A DNA stretch of 64,000 nt, from the NCBI GenBank assembly GCA_014843695.1, contig CM026391.1, positions 16,117,365-16,181,364 of the forward strand, given 5' to 3'. Below, in pieces: positions 63,931 to 64,000 of this stretch. The translations under genes were made by a program, and so were the position numbers. The notes under the pieces are model-generated. The model worked only from the letters and a program-made list of their open reading frames with translations. It ran no database searches and was not told where the DNA came from. How positions within the stretch are numbered: position 1 is the first letter of the stretch; each line of letters begins with the position of its first letter. Source of the stretch: Archivesica marissinica (taxonomy: Eukaryota > Mollusca > Bivalvia > Venerida > Vesicomyidae).

Positions 63931-64000
63931 TTAACTCTTTCAGCGCCGAATAAATTCAGAGCATGTGCAAACAACATAGATCCAGATCAGCCGCTGCGTA
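63931..64000. mobile_element. TTAA-bounded MITE (double-hairpin family), cut by the window end
   Basis: ttaactctttcagcgccgaa followed by gcaaacaacatagatccaga. Only the left end is inside the window. Confidence 0.65.

Overview
The window is animal nuclear DNA. A single conserved gene runs through it on the + strand: the 3' part of a PDE2A-like cGMP-stimulated 3',5'-cyclic nucleotide phosphodiesterase (end of GAF-B, linker helix, catalytic domain, stop codon). It is read as twelve short exons plus one alternative exon between 4134 and 51828, joined by GT-AG introns with consistent phases. The overall look (AT-rich introns, many minisatellites, several tRNA-derived SINE families, TTAA-bounded MITEs, a DIRS/Ngaro-type retroelement) suggests a lophotrochozoan, probably a bivalve mollusc. 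The species call is inference only.

Layout. 1-4133: two minisatellites (28 bp and 72 bp units) in the intron before the first visible exon. 4134-8110: exon 1, a 33 bp array, exon 2. 8208-14214: 53 bp, ~125 bp, 85 bp and G/T-rich arrays. 14215-19754: exons 3, 4, 5a and 5b with SINEs and MITEs between them. 21336-31635: one ~10.3 kb array of a 32 bp unit. 32608-36073: exons 6 and 7, with a 5'-truncated LINE on the - strand inside a 45 bp tandem repeat. 37029-41654: a tyrosine-recombinase (Ngaro/PAT-like) retrotransposon nested in a SINE. 41988-46868: exons 8 and 9, with 35 bp and 26 bp arrays. 48343-49342: an assembly gap of exactly 1000 N, which must hide at least one catalytic exon. 50010-51828: exons 10 to 12. 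52013-60855: four more arrays (26, 43, 35 and 37 bp). 61011-64000: SINE, MITEs, a ~190 bp duplication and an 18 bp array.

By rough addition about 60% of the sequenced bases are tandem repeat. Almost all the very long open frames in the window are products of these arrays and are not genes.

Main observations. (1) Several arrays or duplications copy the 3' splice site together with the first bases of the exon: six identical in-frame acceptors spaced 30 bp at exon 9, a 60 bp in-frame copy at exon 12, a 61 bp out-of-frame copy at exon 2, and a decayed copy at exon 11. Exon 10 has a NAGNAG acceptor. (2) The helix linking GAF-B to the catalytic domain is encoded by two homologous 78 bp exons (5a and 5b), a likely mutually exclusive pair. 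(3) The tyrosine-recombinase element shows split direct repeats, near-identical copies, and an unexpected 8 bp duplication of its SINE target.
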